Below, piece after piece: positions 27,001-33,863 of a DNA stretch of 64,000 nucleotides. The translations under genes and the position numbers were made by a program. The notes below the pieces were generated by a model that saw only the letters and a list, made by a program, of their open reading frames with translations, was not told where the DNA came from and ran no database searches. The number at the start of each line of letters is the position of its first letter. The stretch's first letter is position 1. Source of the stretch: Myxococcus qinghaiensis (lineage in GTDB: Bacteria > Myxococcota > Myxococcia > Myxococcales > Myxococcaceae); contig NZ_JAKCFA010000025.1 in NCBI RefSeq assembly GCF_024198215.1, forward strand, positions 124,001 through 188,000. The letters run 5' to 3'.

Positions 27001-27334
27001 CCTTGCGCAGGTCCTTGCCGTCCACGTACTCGAGGGCCATGTAGGCCTCGCCCTCGTGCAGCCCCATGTCCAGCACCTGGGCGATGGAGCCGTGGCTCAG
27101 CCGGACGAGCGTGCGCGCCTCGCCCACGAAGCGCTCGACGAAGTCGGTGTCCTCGGCGAGCTGGGGGAGGATCTTCTTGATGACGCACAGCTTCTCGAAG
27201 CCCTGCGCACCCTCCAGGCGGGCGAGATAAATCTCTCCCATGCCGCCCGTCGCCAGATGGGACAGGAGGGTATACCGGCCAAAGGGCTGGGGCCGGAACG
27301 GACGCAGCCGGGCGGAAGGGTTATGGGCGTTCAT
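24062..27334 (-). CDS. Transmembrane Ser/Thr protein kinase (Hanks type)
   Basis: The reading from the ATG at 27334 has 1090 residues (an ATG at 27364 is also possible). Residues about 20-290 are a complete kinase domain: glycine loop 'LATGGMGEIYLA', catalytic Lys at 53 or 54, H-R-D with D159, and D-F-G with D177, followed by 'YMSPEQ'. A Pro/Ala/Arg-rich linker of about 550 residues follows, rich in 'DTQPRGPRDADTDPR'-type Thr-Pro/Thr-Asp repeats that look like phosphorylation sites. One membrane helix (about 885-910) leads to a periplasmic tail of about 170 residues with two Cys near 'RPCENMGVLCTRR'. The FHA-GAF-cyclase gene is directly upstream on the same strand, a plausible phospho-Thr-reading partner. 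Confidence 0.93.
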   Translation of the reverse strand: MNAHNPSARLRPFRPQPFGRYTLLSHLATGGMGEIYLARLEGAQGFEKLCVIKKILPQLAEDTDFVERFVGEARTLVRLSHGSIAQVLDMGLHEGEAYMALEYVDGKDLRKVAARVRDRQVPLPLTFILYVVGRVLDALAYAHRKKDDDGEDLKLVHRDISPQNILISYEGEVKVVDFGLAKSRLSAAKTNPSIILGKFLYMSPEQARHQPVDRRSDLYAVGLTLYELIAGKNPFDGIHPGELMSVVANPKVPPLDEVEPLTPRSVTALVAKALEVDPAQRFQTAEEFRGRLQTCLMEIDANAGPESVSRFMRELFTADFQSERRLLASLKEVPRGGGAPEPRAGALEQEDGGPAPRATLPAGAMLPAKTIRLDGPVEALSFHPTPRSREAGGPVNDGETRPGIPMDESTRPAFPLEALEEEARARAGRLNPDTSPSVEVEPEAFSRPPPAPPPAVPAVIRPPSQTREVPLATMPPEAIPPAPWTPPAPPPSRPDMRPTELELVPMGAVVGPADSEPSPWPVEPTEPRAEPLRGAGGEPLRPGATASRPPAPASGPRPGGPPPPVAQPPPAAPVPPATMPQRQALSAPSGTLPPGAPARSGAMVMPAVSAASGPFSSPPPGAPTRSGVMMMPAVSLPATPARSGAAPASAPSSRGAESGGGVPDVGASAGFESDGAELPVLTPEQMGHDEQAVRVEEMDTNPRASRPPRAERSDDTQPRGPRDADTDPRGPRVADMRPAAVAHEDTQPRVVLDESFLRDAEGAAREQEERQGSARPKTGSSRVRASSPGMRPVQQGRRTGSASVIRPAPAPAPAPEPAEDEEEDADVRVSMPSHDETRRTAVPVRPNVQAAARRAGEDTRRTSMPRRSQGRSVVKWVVMLGGLGALLAGAAALVLKPDLLRLLTRQLGLAQLDAGPPAAKPIERPQPPSSERAVARGDEVPPVAAPPVAGEVVAEDSPPPSPPAPANVPPPAKPAEDKPVAEDLFLAPLSGSPAKSAPSKRAASRARAATAPTSKAQAELRKEWKETLALFEKLEKIRPCENMGVLCTRRNDVSQMVEAAKGEPDPDPEILKSVRRVKKDALRQLSQEDE

Positions 27335-27417
27335 GGAGGCGGGGGTCCACCACTGGGACCCCATTGAACCCCGTCCAGGGCCACTGCATCAACCCGTCAA
27401 CCTGCCGCGAGGGGTTT

Positions 27418-29100
27418 TCACCGCAGGCCCGGGTTGGTGAGCGTGCCGACGTCCTCGTCGAGCACCTCGAAGACGGCCACCTTCTCCCGGGGCGCGCGGA
27501 CCAGCCGCTCCCCCAGGGGCATCACGTCGAAGCGGGCCCCCACGGAGGCCAGCATCTTCCCCGTCATCAGCACCTGCCCGGGGTTGCCCGTGGCGGCCAG
27601 CCACCCGGCGACGGGCATGCCCTCGCCCACGGCCGTGTAGTCCGAGCGCACCTCGTTGCCGATCATCCCCACCAGCGCGCGCGTGGTGTGCAGGGCCAGC
27701 CGCAGCTCGCAGCGCTCGTCCTGGGGGCGGCGGCTCATGGCCCGCTCCCAGTCGGTGCGCAGCGACAGCGCGGCGCGCACCGCCCGCACCGAGTCCTCGC
27801 CCTTCATGTACGGCACGCCGAACAGCGCCCGCATGGAGTCGCCCAGGAAGCCCTCCACCGTGGCCTCGAAGCTGAACACGATGCCGGTGGCGCGCGCGTG
27901 GAAGTCGTTGAGCAGCTGGGTGGCCTTGGCCGCGCCGATGCGAGGCGCCAGGGCGCCAAAGCCCACCAGCTCCACGTGCAGCACGGTGAGGGTGCGCTCC
28001 TCCAGGCCTGGCAGCCTGCCCCCCTGGCGTTGGGCCTCGGAGGCGCGGCGCTCGGCGATGTCCGGCGGGTGGAAGCGCTCCAGCGTGCGGCGCGCGCGCT
28101 CCAGCGTGGCGCCGCCGTCCTTGGGGGAGAACTTCTGCACGCCCGTGGCCACCAGGTGGGCCACCGCCGAGCAGGCGTCCAGCATGGGCTCCAGCCCGTC
28201 TCCCTTGGTGGTGGTGTTGACGTAGAGGACGCCCGCGTACGGGGGCTCCGCGCCAATGGGGATGCACAGCACGCTGTCCACGGCGTAGAGGATGACGCTC
28301 TCTCGCGCGGCGAAGCGGCGGTCGTCGCGCACGTCGCCCACCGCGAGCGCGCGGCCCTGCTTCAGCGCCTCCTCGACGATGGCGTCCGACACGGGCACCT
28401 CGCCCTTGGCCAGCTTGCCCCGGTGGCGCACGGCCGCGGGCACCAGCGCGCCCGTGGGGTGCTTGAGCAACACCACCGCCGTCGTCGCGTCCGTGCGCTC
28501 CAGCAGCCGGTCCATCGTCGTGTCCAGGAAGGTGGACAGCGTGGTGGCGGTGGAGAGCGCTTCCGCGGTGCGGAACATCAGCACCAGCGTCTCCTGGCCC
28601 ACGCGGGGACTTGCGGGCGCAATCGGCGTGGACGCGCTGCTGAAGTCCTCGAAGGGGATGGGCCCCACGTTGTCCAGGAGGCGCAGCACGTCCGCGTCCC
28701 GCACGCTCTTGGCGAGCAGCACGGAGGGCCCCACGTCCTGCCCATGGCCGAAGCGCACGACGCCGCCCGCGCCCAGGTTCACCATCTCCGTGGCCGCGTT
28801 CTCCACGGTGTTGGGCTGGCGGACCGCGAGCGTGTTCTCGCCCAGCGCCACGGTGTCCCCGGGGGACAGCTGCCGCGAGCCCTGCAGCGGCGCGCCGTTG
28901 ACACGACTGCCGTTACGGCTGCCCAGGTCCTCGATGCGGAGGATGTCCGCCTCGACGTACAGGCGCGCGTGACGGCGCGACACGAGGTCGCCACCCAGGA
29001 CGATGTCGTTCTCGTCCGCGCGGCCCAGGCTCGTCACGCCCTCGGGCAAATCGTAGGACGTATCGAAGTAGCCGGGCCCGTTGATGATGATCTGCCACAT
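27418..29100 (-). CDS. FHA-GAF-degenerate class III cyclase-domain protein
   Basis: The 560-residue protein starts at the ATG at 29100. Residues 1-95 are an FHA domain ('TSLGRADENDIVLGG', 'VSRRHARL', 'DLGSRNGSRVNG'), which binds phosphothreonine. Residues about 165-335 are a GAF-like sensor ('ALAVGDVRDDRRF', 'VLCIPIG'). Residues about 375-555 are a class III nucleotidyl-cyclase fold, but key residues differ. The first metal Asp is replaced by Glu in 'LHVELVGFG', while the second is kept in 'FLGDSMRALFG'. The transition-state Asn and Arg appear as Pro and Trp in 'YTAVGEGMPVAGWL'. Cyclase activity is therefore doubtful. The kinase gene follows 83 bases downstream. Confidence 0.88.
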   Translation of the reverse strand: MWQIIINGPGYFDTSYDLPEGVTSLGRADENDIVLGGDLVSRRHARLYVEADILRIEDLGSRNGSRVNGAPLQGSRQLSPGDTVALGENTLAVRQPNTVENAATEMVNLGAGGVVRFGHGQDVGPSVLLAKSVRDADVLRLLDNVGPIPFEDFSSASTPIAPASPRVGQETLVLMFRTAEALSTATTLSTFLDTTMDRLLERTDATTAVVLLKHPTGALVPAAVRHRGKLAKGEVPVSDAIVEEALKQGRALAVGDVRDDRRFAARESVILYAVDSVLCIPIGAEPPYAGVLYVNTTTKGDGLEPMLDACSAVAHLVATGVQKFSPKDGGATLERARRTLERFHPPDIAERRASEAQRQGGRLPGLEERTLTVLHVELVGFGALAPRIGAAKATQLLNDFHARATGIVFSFEATVEGFLGDSMRALFGVPYMKGEDSVRAVRAALSLRTDWERAMSRRPQDERCELRLALHTTRALVGMIGNEVRSDYTAVGEGMPVAGWLAATGNPGQVLMTGKMLASVGARFDVMPLGERLVRAPREKVAVFEVLDEDVGTLTNPGLR

Positions 29101-29261
29101 CGAATGCCCGACATTACACGACTCTCCCGTCTCATGAGAGAAGGAGACACCGCTTCGAGAGGGGGGACAGGAGTGACCCGGACCACGGGCGCGAGTGCCA
29201 TGCGCCGCGTCAAGATTGACAGTGCGCGGGGCGACTCGCAAGTGCCCGACGGGGCAGGACT

Positions 29262-29756
29262 TCAGCGGGGCCTGTGGATGAAGACGGAGTCCGCGTAGCG
29301 CACCGCGGTGAAGGTCGTCAGCGCTCGTTGTGCGGGCCCCTGGAGCACCGCGCCGTCCAGGGCGAAGCGGGAGCCATGGCAGGGACACTCCATGACGCCC
29401 TCGGACGGGAGCCAGTCCACCGCGCAGTCACCGTGAGTGCAGATGCGCCACAACGCCACGAAGCAGCCGGGCCGCGTGTGCACGAGCACCACGTCCAGGA
29501 GAGCCTGGGGCACGCGCACTTCGGCATGGCCGCCGGGAGTCTGGAGCGCGGGGTGGTCCGCGAGCCGCACCTCCACCCAGCCCTCCTCGGCGGTGCCCGG
29601 CAGCGGCGCCCCGGGACAGGCGGCGCCGTCGGGCGGGAGGTCCAGGACGACGGCCTCCCGCCACTCACCGCCGCACCCCATTCCCAGCGCGGCCAGGGCA
29701 CAGCCACCCTGGGCCAGCGTGAGGAGCGCGGCGCGGCGGTCCAGCTTCTTCGTCAT
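29262..29756 (-). CDS. Rieske [2Fe-2S] lipoprotein in the B12-regulated operon
   Basis: The 164-residue protein starts 'MTKKLDRRAALLTLAQGGC' and has a Cys-containing lipoprotein-like or Tat-like signal (R-R with hydrophobic stretch; GMGC near 28). The Rieske cluster motifs are intact: C-T-H-G-D-C near residue 110 and C-P-C-H-G-S-R-F near 130. It should carry a 2Fe-2S cluster on the periplasmic or outer side. Its ATG overlaps the preceding lipoprotein gene by four bases, so it belongs to the riboswitch-led operon. A role in redox handling of cobalamin, for example removing the upper ligand, is my speculation; generic electron transfer is the safe reading. Confidence 0.88.
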   Translation of the reverse strand: MTKKLDRRAALLTLAQGGCALAALGMGCGGEWREAVVLDLPPDGAACPGAPLPGTAEEGWVEVRLADHPALQTPGGHAEVRVPQALLDVVLVHTRPGCFVALWRICTHGDCAVDWLPSEGVMECPCHGSRFALDGAVLQGPAQRALTTFTAVRYADSVFIHRPR

Positions 29757-30475
29757 GGGGCGGCCGTGAGCGACACGCCGTTCACCACGGCGACTCCGTC
29801 CAAATCAAAGCCGGCGGACGTGCCGGCGGAGCCGTTGGTGCCGGAGTCCTGGATGCGCACGTAGCGCGCCCGGCTCAGGCCCACGGTGGCCAGGTCGAAG
29901 CCGTCTCCGCCCGCCACGGCGGGGTCCGTGGCGCTGATGCCCGCGGCGGGGTTGGCCGTCACGGGACGCACGCCCGCGCAGCCCGGGTAGTTGTTCGCCG
30001 CGTCCGAGGGGGCGCAGGGGAACTCGAACCACTGCACGCCGTCGTCGCTCACGGAGACCTTCGCCCGCTCGGTGAAGGCACGAGCGCCTCCGGCGATGAG
30101 GAAGGCGTTCTCGAAGACGAGCAGGTCCACGCCCGGCCCATCCATCACCGCGATGTCCGTGAAGCGCAGGGTGATGGAGCCCGACTTGCCCAGCGAGAGG
30201 ACGTCGAGCGAGCCGCTGTCCAGCCCCGAGCCCACCGGCGGCCCCAGGACGACGGACGGGAAGCGGTCCTGCCCGAAGCCCGCGCCGAGGCCCGGAAGGA
30301 ACTCGACGACCTCGTCCGCGTACGGGTCCGCGGGCACGGCGACGCTCGCGTCCCCGGGCGGACCCGAGTCGTTCGGCCCCGCGTCTCCGGAGGGAGAGGA
30401 CGGGTCCTCGCCTCCGCAGGCCGTGAGGCTCAGGAGCGCGGCGAGCGCCGGGCCCCTGTACGCGCGGCGAATCAC
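29753..30475 (-). CDS. Cell-surface-type lipoprotein of the B12-regulated operon
   Basis: The protein has 240 residues. The signal 'MIRRAYRGPALAALLSLTAC' ends in a lipobox, followed by a Gly/Asp/Pro-rich stalk to about residue 50. The domain resembles a widespread 'cell surface protein' family with 'SLDVLSLGKSGSITLRFTD', 'GPGVDLLVFENAF' and a C-terminal 'LSRARYVRIQDSG', a lectin-like or discoidin-like beta-sandwich pattern. It is coupled by four-base overlaps to genes on both sides in the operon downstream of a cobalamin riboswitch. I infer that it binds a corrinoid or helps the BtuB-like receptor at the cell surface; binding is untested. Confidence 0.8.
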   Translation of the reverse strand: MIRRAYRGPALAALLSLTACGGEDPSSPSGDAGPNDSGPPGDASVAVPADPYADEVVEFLPGLGAGFGQDRFPSVVLGPPVGSGLDSGSLDVLSLGKSGSITLRFTDIAVMDGPGVDLLVFENAFLIAGGARAFTERAKVSVSDDGVQWFEFPCAPSDAANNYPGCAGVRPVTANPAAGISATDPAVAGGDGFDLATVGLSRARYVRIQDSGTNGSAGTSAGFDLDGVAVVNGVSLTAAP

Positions 30476-31866
30476 GGGGCCACCTGGAGGCGGACCAGCC
30501 GCTGGCCGTTCTTGTCGGCGACGCCCACCAGCACGTCAGAGCCGAGCGGCTCCAACATGGTGACTGTGGTGCACTGGTCCACGTAGTCGAGCACGGCGGC
30601 GCGCGCGCCCACGGTGACGGTGTCGCCACCTGTGTTGGTGGACAGCGCGAAGCGCGACACGTCGGTGCTCACGAAGCTGAAGTTCTCGTCATACCCGCCG
30701 CGGTTGACCACCACGCCCGCGCCGAAGGAGGACGCGCTGTCGAACTCGCTGCCCACCTCGATGGGCGACTGGCTGCCCAGCTCCAGCGGCGTCCCACTGG
30801 TGATGGCCTGGGCGACGACAGCCGGGGCCACGCCGTAGATGACGTTGACGAAGTCGCCGTTGAAGTAGCCCAGCGCGGCGACGCCGTTGTCCGCCACGGC
30901 CGTGAAGCCGCTACCGACCGTGCCTTCCGGGAAGTTGGCCACGCGCACCGTGCCCAGCGGATTCTCGGACGTCACCAGGCCGTAGATGCCAAGACCCGTG
31001 GGCAGCGTGCCCAGACCGCCGCCGTTGATGAGCACCGCGCTCGTGTCCCCGCTCGAGAAGGCCGCCGCGGAGTAGTTCTTCGGCGCGGAGAGGAAGGACG
31101 ACGAGGCCGGCGTGGCGATGTCGTAGGCGGCGATGGAGCCCGGAGACCCGGAGGCGCCCGTGGTGTAGCCGGTGAAGACGCGCTGCCCGTCGTTGATGAG
31201 GTAGCCGCCCGCGTAGACGGTGACGCTGCCAGCGCGGTCCTCCGGGGTGACGACGTCATAAAGCTTGGTAGTGGAGAGCTGGAGGTTGGGCCACGTGCCC
31301 ATCGAGTACAGCGCGGCGTCCTTGCCGCCCCCCTGCACCGCGTAGAACGCGTACGTCGGACCCGGCGACGAGCCCAGCGCGGCGATGCCATCCGGCAGTG
31401 GCGCCGTCTCGGTGGCGACGAAGCCCGGCTGGAGCGCGAGCGTGCCCAGCTTCGCGTCGTGCGGCGTGTTCTCGCAGGTGACGGGGCCTGCGTCCGGCGT
31501 TCCCGCGTCCGGCGTGGGGTCCACCGGGCCCGAATCCGGCGTGCCCGAATCCACGGGGCCTGCGTCCGGCGTTCCCGAGTCGGCGGGACCCGGGCCCGAG
31601 TCCGGAGTGCCCGAGTCAACGGGCCCGGCGTCCGGCGTGCCTGAGTCAGGCGTCGGAGGCTGCTCCACCGGCTCCGTCTCGCACTTCTCGTCGACGCAGA
31701 CCCACTGCTGGCCCGCGGGGGGCTGGCCATTGTCGGCGCGGCAGTCGAACTGGTCGACGCACTCGGGATTGCAACCCGTGCCGAGCAGCGCCACCGCGAA
31801 GGTGCTTACTGCCAGCGAAACAGACCTGGTCCAGGGGGATACTCGCTTCCAATCAGCGGTCTTCAT
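30472..31866 (-). CDS. Beta-propeller-like lipoprotein with Asp/Pro repeat stalk, riboswitch-controlled
   Basis: The start is the ATG at 31866, six bases after GAGGAC, giving 464 residues. After a lipoprotein signal (lipobox ending 'LLGTGC') and a short Cys-containing segment comes a stalk of repeated G-T-P-D-A-G-P-V-D-S units. The remaining ~330 residues have repeated strands of about 45 residues ('GGYLINDGQRVFTGY', 'TSAVLINGGGLGTLP', 'GVAALGYFNGDFVNV'), consistent with a beta-propeller. A cobalamin riboswitch lies 165-330 bases upstream and no other gene intervenes. It heads a three-gene operon with the FENAF-type lipoprotein and the Rieske protein. A surface corrinoid-binding role is likely from context. 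Confidence 0.82.
   Translation of the reverse strand: MKTADWKRVSPWTRSVSLAVSTFAVALLGTGCNPECVDQFDCRADNGQPPAGQQWVCVDEKCETEPVEQPPTPDSGTPDAGPVDSGTPDSGPGPADSGTPDAGPVDSGTPDSGPVDPTPDAGTPDAGPVTCENTPHDAKLGTLALQPGFVATETAPLPDGIAALGSSPGPTYAFYAVQGGGKDAALYSMGTWPNLQLSTTKLYDVVTPEDRAGSVTVYAGGYLINDGQRVFTGYTTGASGSPGSIAAYDIATPASSSFLSAPKNYSAAAFSSGDTSAVLINGGGLGTLPTGLGIYGLVTSENPLGTVRVANFPEGTVGSGFTAVADNGVAALGYFNGDFVNVIYGVAPAVVAQAITSGTPLELGSQSPIEVGSEFDSASSFGAGVVVNRGGYDENFSFVSTDVSRFALSTNTGGDTVTVGARAAVLDYVDQCTTVTMLEPLGSDVLVGVADKNGQRLVRLQVAP
31482..31656 (-). repeat. In-gene repeat coding for Asp/Pro/Gly stalk
   Basis: Short units coding G-T-P-D-(A/S)-G-P recur about eight times within the lipoprotein gene, with imperfect DNA copies such as TCCGGCGTTCCCG. 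This forms a flexible spacer typical of myxobacterial surface lipoproteins. It is a coding repeat, not a CRISPR. Confidence 0.75.
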
Positions 31867-31958
31867 CAGCGTCCTCGGTCCCTCTCCGCCCCCACGGGCG
31901 GGTGGGCTTCCAGGAGGACGCGGTCGAAGGCGGCCCCGGGCACACCCACGCGCACGGG

Positions 31959-31995
31959 AAAAAGGCTGACGCCTCCGCCGCCTCCCCTCGGAGGC
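31959..31995 (-). terminator. Possible regulatory terminator in the leader between riboswitch and lipoprotein gene
   Basis: On the coding strand GCCTCCG (31995-31989) can pair with CGGAGGC (31977-31971), followed seven bases later by a run of five U (31963-31959). The first half could instead pair with a closer GGAGGC, so two structures compete. Premature termination controlled by the riboswitch is plausible. Confidence 0.35.
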
Positions 31996-32006
31996 CTCGG
32001 TGATGT

Positions 32007-32196
32007 CCGTGCCCGAAGGGCACGGGTCCTTGGCAGGTTTTCGGACTCGCAGGCGCGGATGCCCCAGGGGCACCCACCTACTGGCCGTCGCTTCCCAGCC
32101 CCACGAAAGGGACCAGTGCTTCGTGACGGCGGTCGTTCCTGCACACCGCTGCGGGGCAGTCCCGGATTCACACCGGGTTCCCTAGAGCCACCGTGT
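32007..32196 (-). promoter_or_regulatory. Cobalamin (B12) riboswitch 1, internal to the B12 locus
   Basis: Read on the minus strand from about 32196, the leader has the conserved core GGAACCCGGTGTGAATCC, then GGACTGCCCCGCAGC, GGGAAGC, and the B12 box GAGTCCGAAAACCTGCC at 32048-32032. These are the hallmark elements of the cobalamin riboswitch. A hairpin with stem CCGTGCCC/GGGCACGG and a three-base loop (32007-32025) follows seven bases after the box and is probably part of the expression platform. It precedes the 464-residue lipoprotein gene. Cobalamin binding should reduce expression of that gene and its two partners. The leader to the ATG is long, about 165 bases, so control by termination is more likely than by masking the start. 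Confidence 0.93.
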
Positions 32197-32249
32197 TTCC
32201 ACGCCAGCACCGAGGACGCCGGCCGGGATATGGCGGGTGGCGGGCATTG

Positions 32250-33863
32250 TCAATGGAGCGCGGTGACGTCGATGGCATTGGACACGGGGCGACGCGGGTC
32301 CAACGGGCACGCCTCCAACGCGGGGCCCTTCGCCTCGGGCGTGGAGTAGCCACGGCGCTCGGTGAGTCGGCCGTCTCCCACCTCCACCACGAAGACGCGG
32401 CCGGCGTTGGTGTCCGCCAGGTACACCGCGCCCTTGGCCACCGCGAAGCGACTTGCCACGGAGAGCACACACCCGGGCGCACCGGGCTGGCAGCCGGGGT
32501 TGAGCGCGTAGGAGGCCACGACGGCGTCGTCCTTCACCAGCACCAGCCCGGTGGAGCGCACCGACGTCGCGATGTAGCCATTCTCCGGGTCATAGAGGGC
32601 CTCGCCGATACAGGCGACCACGAGCTGGTCCCCCACCGCCTCCACATAGCCCGCGTTGAGGCAGCGCTCCGCGCCCAGGTCGATGGCGCTCACCGCTCCG
32701 GTGGAGGGGTCGATGCGCGCGAGCATGCCCGGCCCGTTGGGACGGTAGTCATTGGCGGGGTTGAGGTTGGTGAGCGCCACGTAGACAGCGGAGCGCGTCG
32801 CCGTCACCGAGTACGGCAGCGGCATCACCGGGCCTCCACCGAAAGGCTTCAAGTCCAGCCCCGTGAGCGACAGCGTGTCCACCTTGCGCGGCTGCTCGGG
32901 GTTGGAGACGTCCACGCGAGCCACGGCGTTGCCGTGCTGGAAGCCGGAGCTCGCGGTGCCGAACAGCGGGATGTAGAGCGTGGTGCCGAAGCGCGCGAGC
33001 GCCTGGGGACTGGTGTTCGCTCCCAGGTTCACCTGGCCCACCGTGCGAAGGCCCAGGCCGTTGCCCTGCGCGGCGCCCTCGCGCTTGAGCACCTGGAGCG
33101 TGTTGTTCACCGAGTCGATGACGTACACGTAGGGCGGGTCCACGAGGATGTCATTGGGCGAGCCGGAAACCACGCCCAGCGAGTCCTCCTCGACGAGGGC
33201 CCCCAGGTTGCCTCCCGACGCCTGGAGCAGCTTGCCGTTCGTCATGTCCGCCGCGAGCACGTGGCCATCCCACGACGCGAGCGCCTGCACGCCCGCGCCG
33301 AACTCGCGCCGGGGCCCGAGCTGGTCCGTCCCCGCCTGGATGCCCACGAGATGTCCATTCGTGAAGCACGCCGTCACCACGTCATAGGCGCACCGGCCCG
33401 CGTGACACGACTGCACGTCCTGGCACGCGACGCCGCACGAGCCGCAGTTCAGCACGTCACTTCGCGCATCCACGCACGCGCCGCCGCAGCGCAGGAGACC
33501 CTCCGAGCAACCCTCTCGACACGTGCCCGCTTCGCACACCTGACCGGCGGCACAGGCCGAGCCACACGCACCGCAGTGGGCCACATCCGTCGCGGTGTCC
33601 ACGCAGGCGCCACCACAGGACTCGGTCCCGGCACGACAGCCGCAGATGCTGTCCTGACAGACTTCGCCCGAGGAGCAGGTGGTGCCACAGGCGCCGCAGT
33701 GGGCGGTGTCACCGCGCAGGTCCACGCAGGAGCCCTCGCAGACGGTGAGGCCGGCGGTGCACACCACGCCTTCGTCCGGACAACCGGTGAGCACGAGCGC
33801 CAGGAGGCAGACCGACAGCAACGCCAGCGGCGTGGGCTCAGGGAGACGGGGCGCGCGGGGCAT
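32250..33863 (-). CDS. Cys-rich (Stig1-like) beta-propeller lipoprotein beside BtuB
   Basis: The protein has 537 residues. The signal ends in lipobox 'LVLTGC'. Residues about 35-150 contain three Cys-rich repeats of the form C-x-G-x-C-V-D...H/N-C-G-x-C-G-x-x-C, like the Stig1 repeats common in myxobacterial lipoproteins. The remaining ~380 residues show NHL/SMP-30-like propeller strands ('SGSPNDILVDPPYVYVID', 'GTTLYIPLFG', 'DQLVVACIGEALYD', 'GAVYLADTNAGRVFVVE'). It starts inside the end of the BtuB-like gene (26-base overlap), preceded by GAGGACTCCC, so it is coupled to the receptor. In Bacteroides, BtuG is a surface beta-propeller lipoprotein that hands B12 to BtuB; the position here suggests an analogue. 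Confidence 0.85.
   Translation of the reverse strand: MPRAPRLPEPTPLALLSVCLLALVLTGCPDEGVVCTAGLTVCEGSCVDLRGDTAHCGACGTTCSSGEVCQDSICGCRAGTESCGGACVDTATDVAHCGACGSACAAGQVCEAGTCREGCSEGLLRCGGACVDARSDVLNCGSCGVACQDVQSCHAGRCAYDVVTACFTNGHLVGIQAGTDQLGPRREFGAGVQALASWDGHVLAADMTNGKLLQASGGNLGALVEEDSLGVVSGSPNDILVDPPYVYVIDSVNNTLQVLKREGAAQGNGLGLRTVGQVNLGANTSPQALARFGTTLYIPLFGTASSGFQHGNAVARVDVSNPEQPRKVDTLSLTGLDLKPFGGGPVMPLPYSVTATRSAVYVALTNLNPANDYRPNGPGMLARIDPSTGAVSAIDLGAERCLNAGYVEAVGDQLVVACIGEALYDPENGYIATSVRSTGLVLVKDDAVVASYALNPGCQPGAPGCVLSVASRFAVAKGAVYLADTNAGRVFVVEVGDGRLTERRGYSTPEAKGPALEACPLDPRRPVSNAIDVTALH

Noticed and set aside
24833-27367. An 844-codon plus-strand frame antisense to the kinase
   Set aside because: Composition is Arg/His/Gly-rich low complexity; the kinase on the minus strand has all catalytic residues.
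31482-31656. Short tandem-like repeats considered as CRISPR
   Set aside because: They are in frame within a lipoprotein gene, imperfect, and code an Asp/Pro stalk common in myxobacteria.
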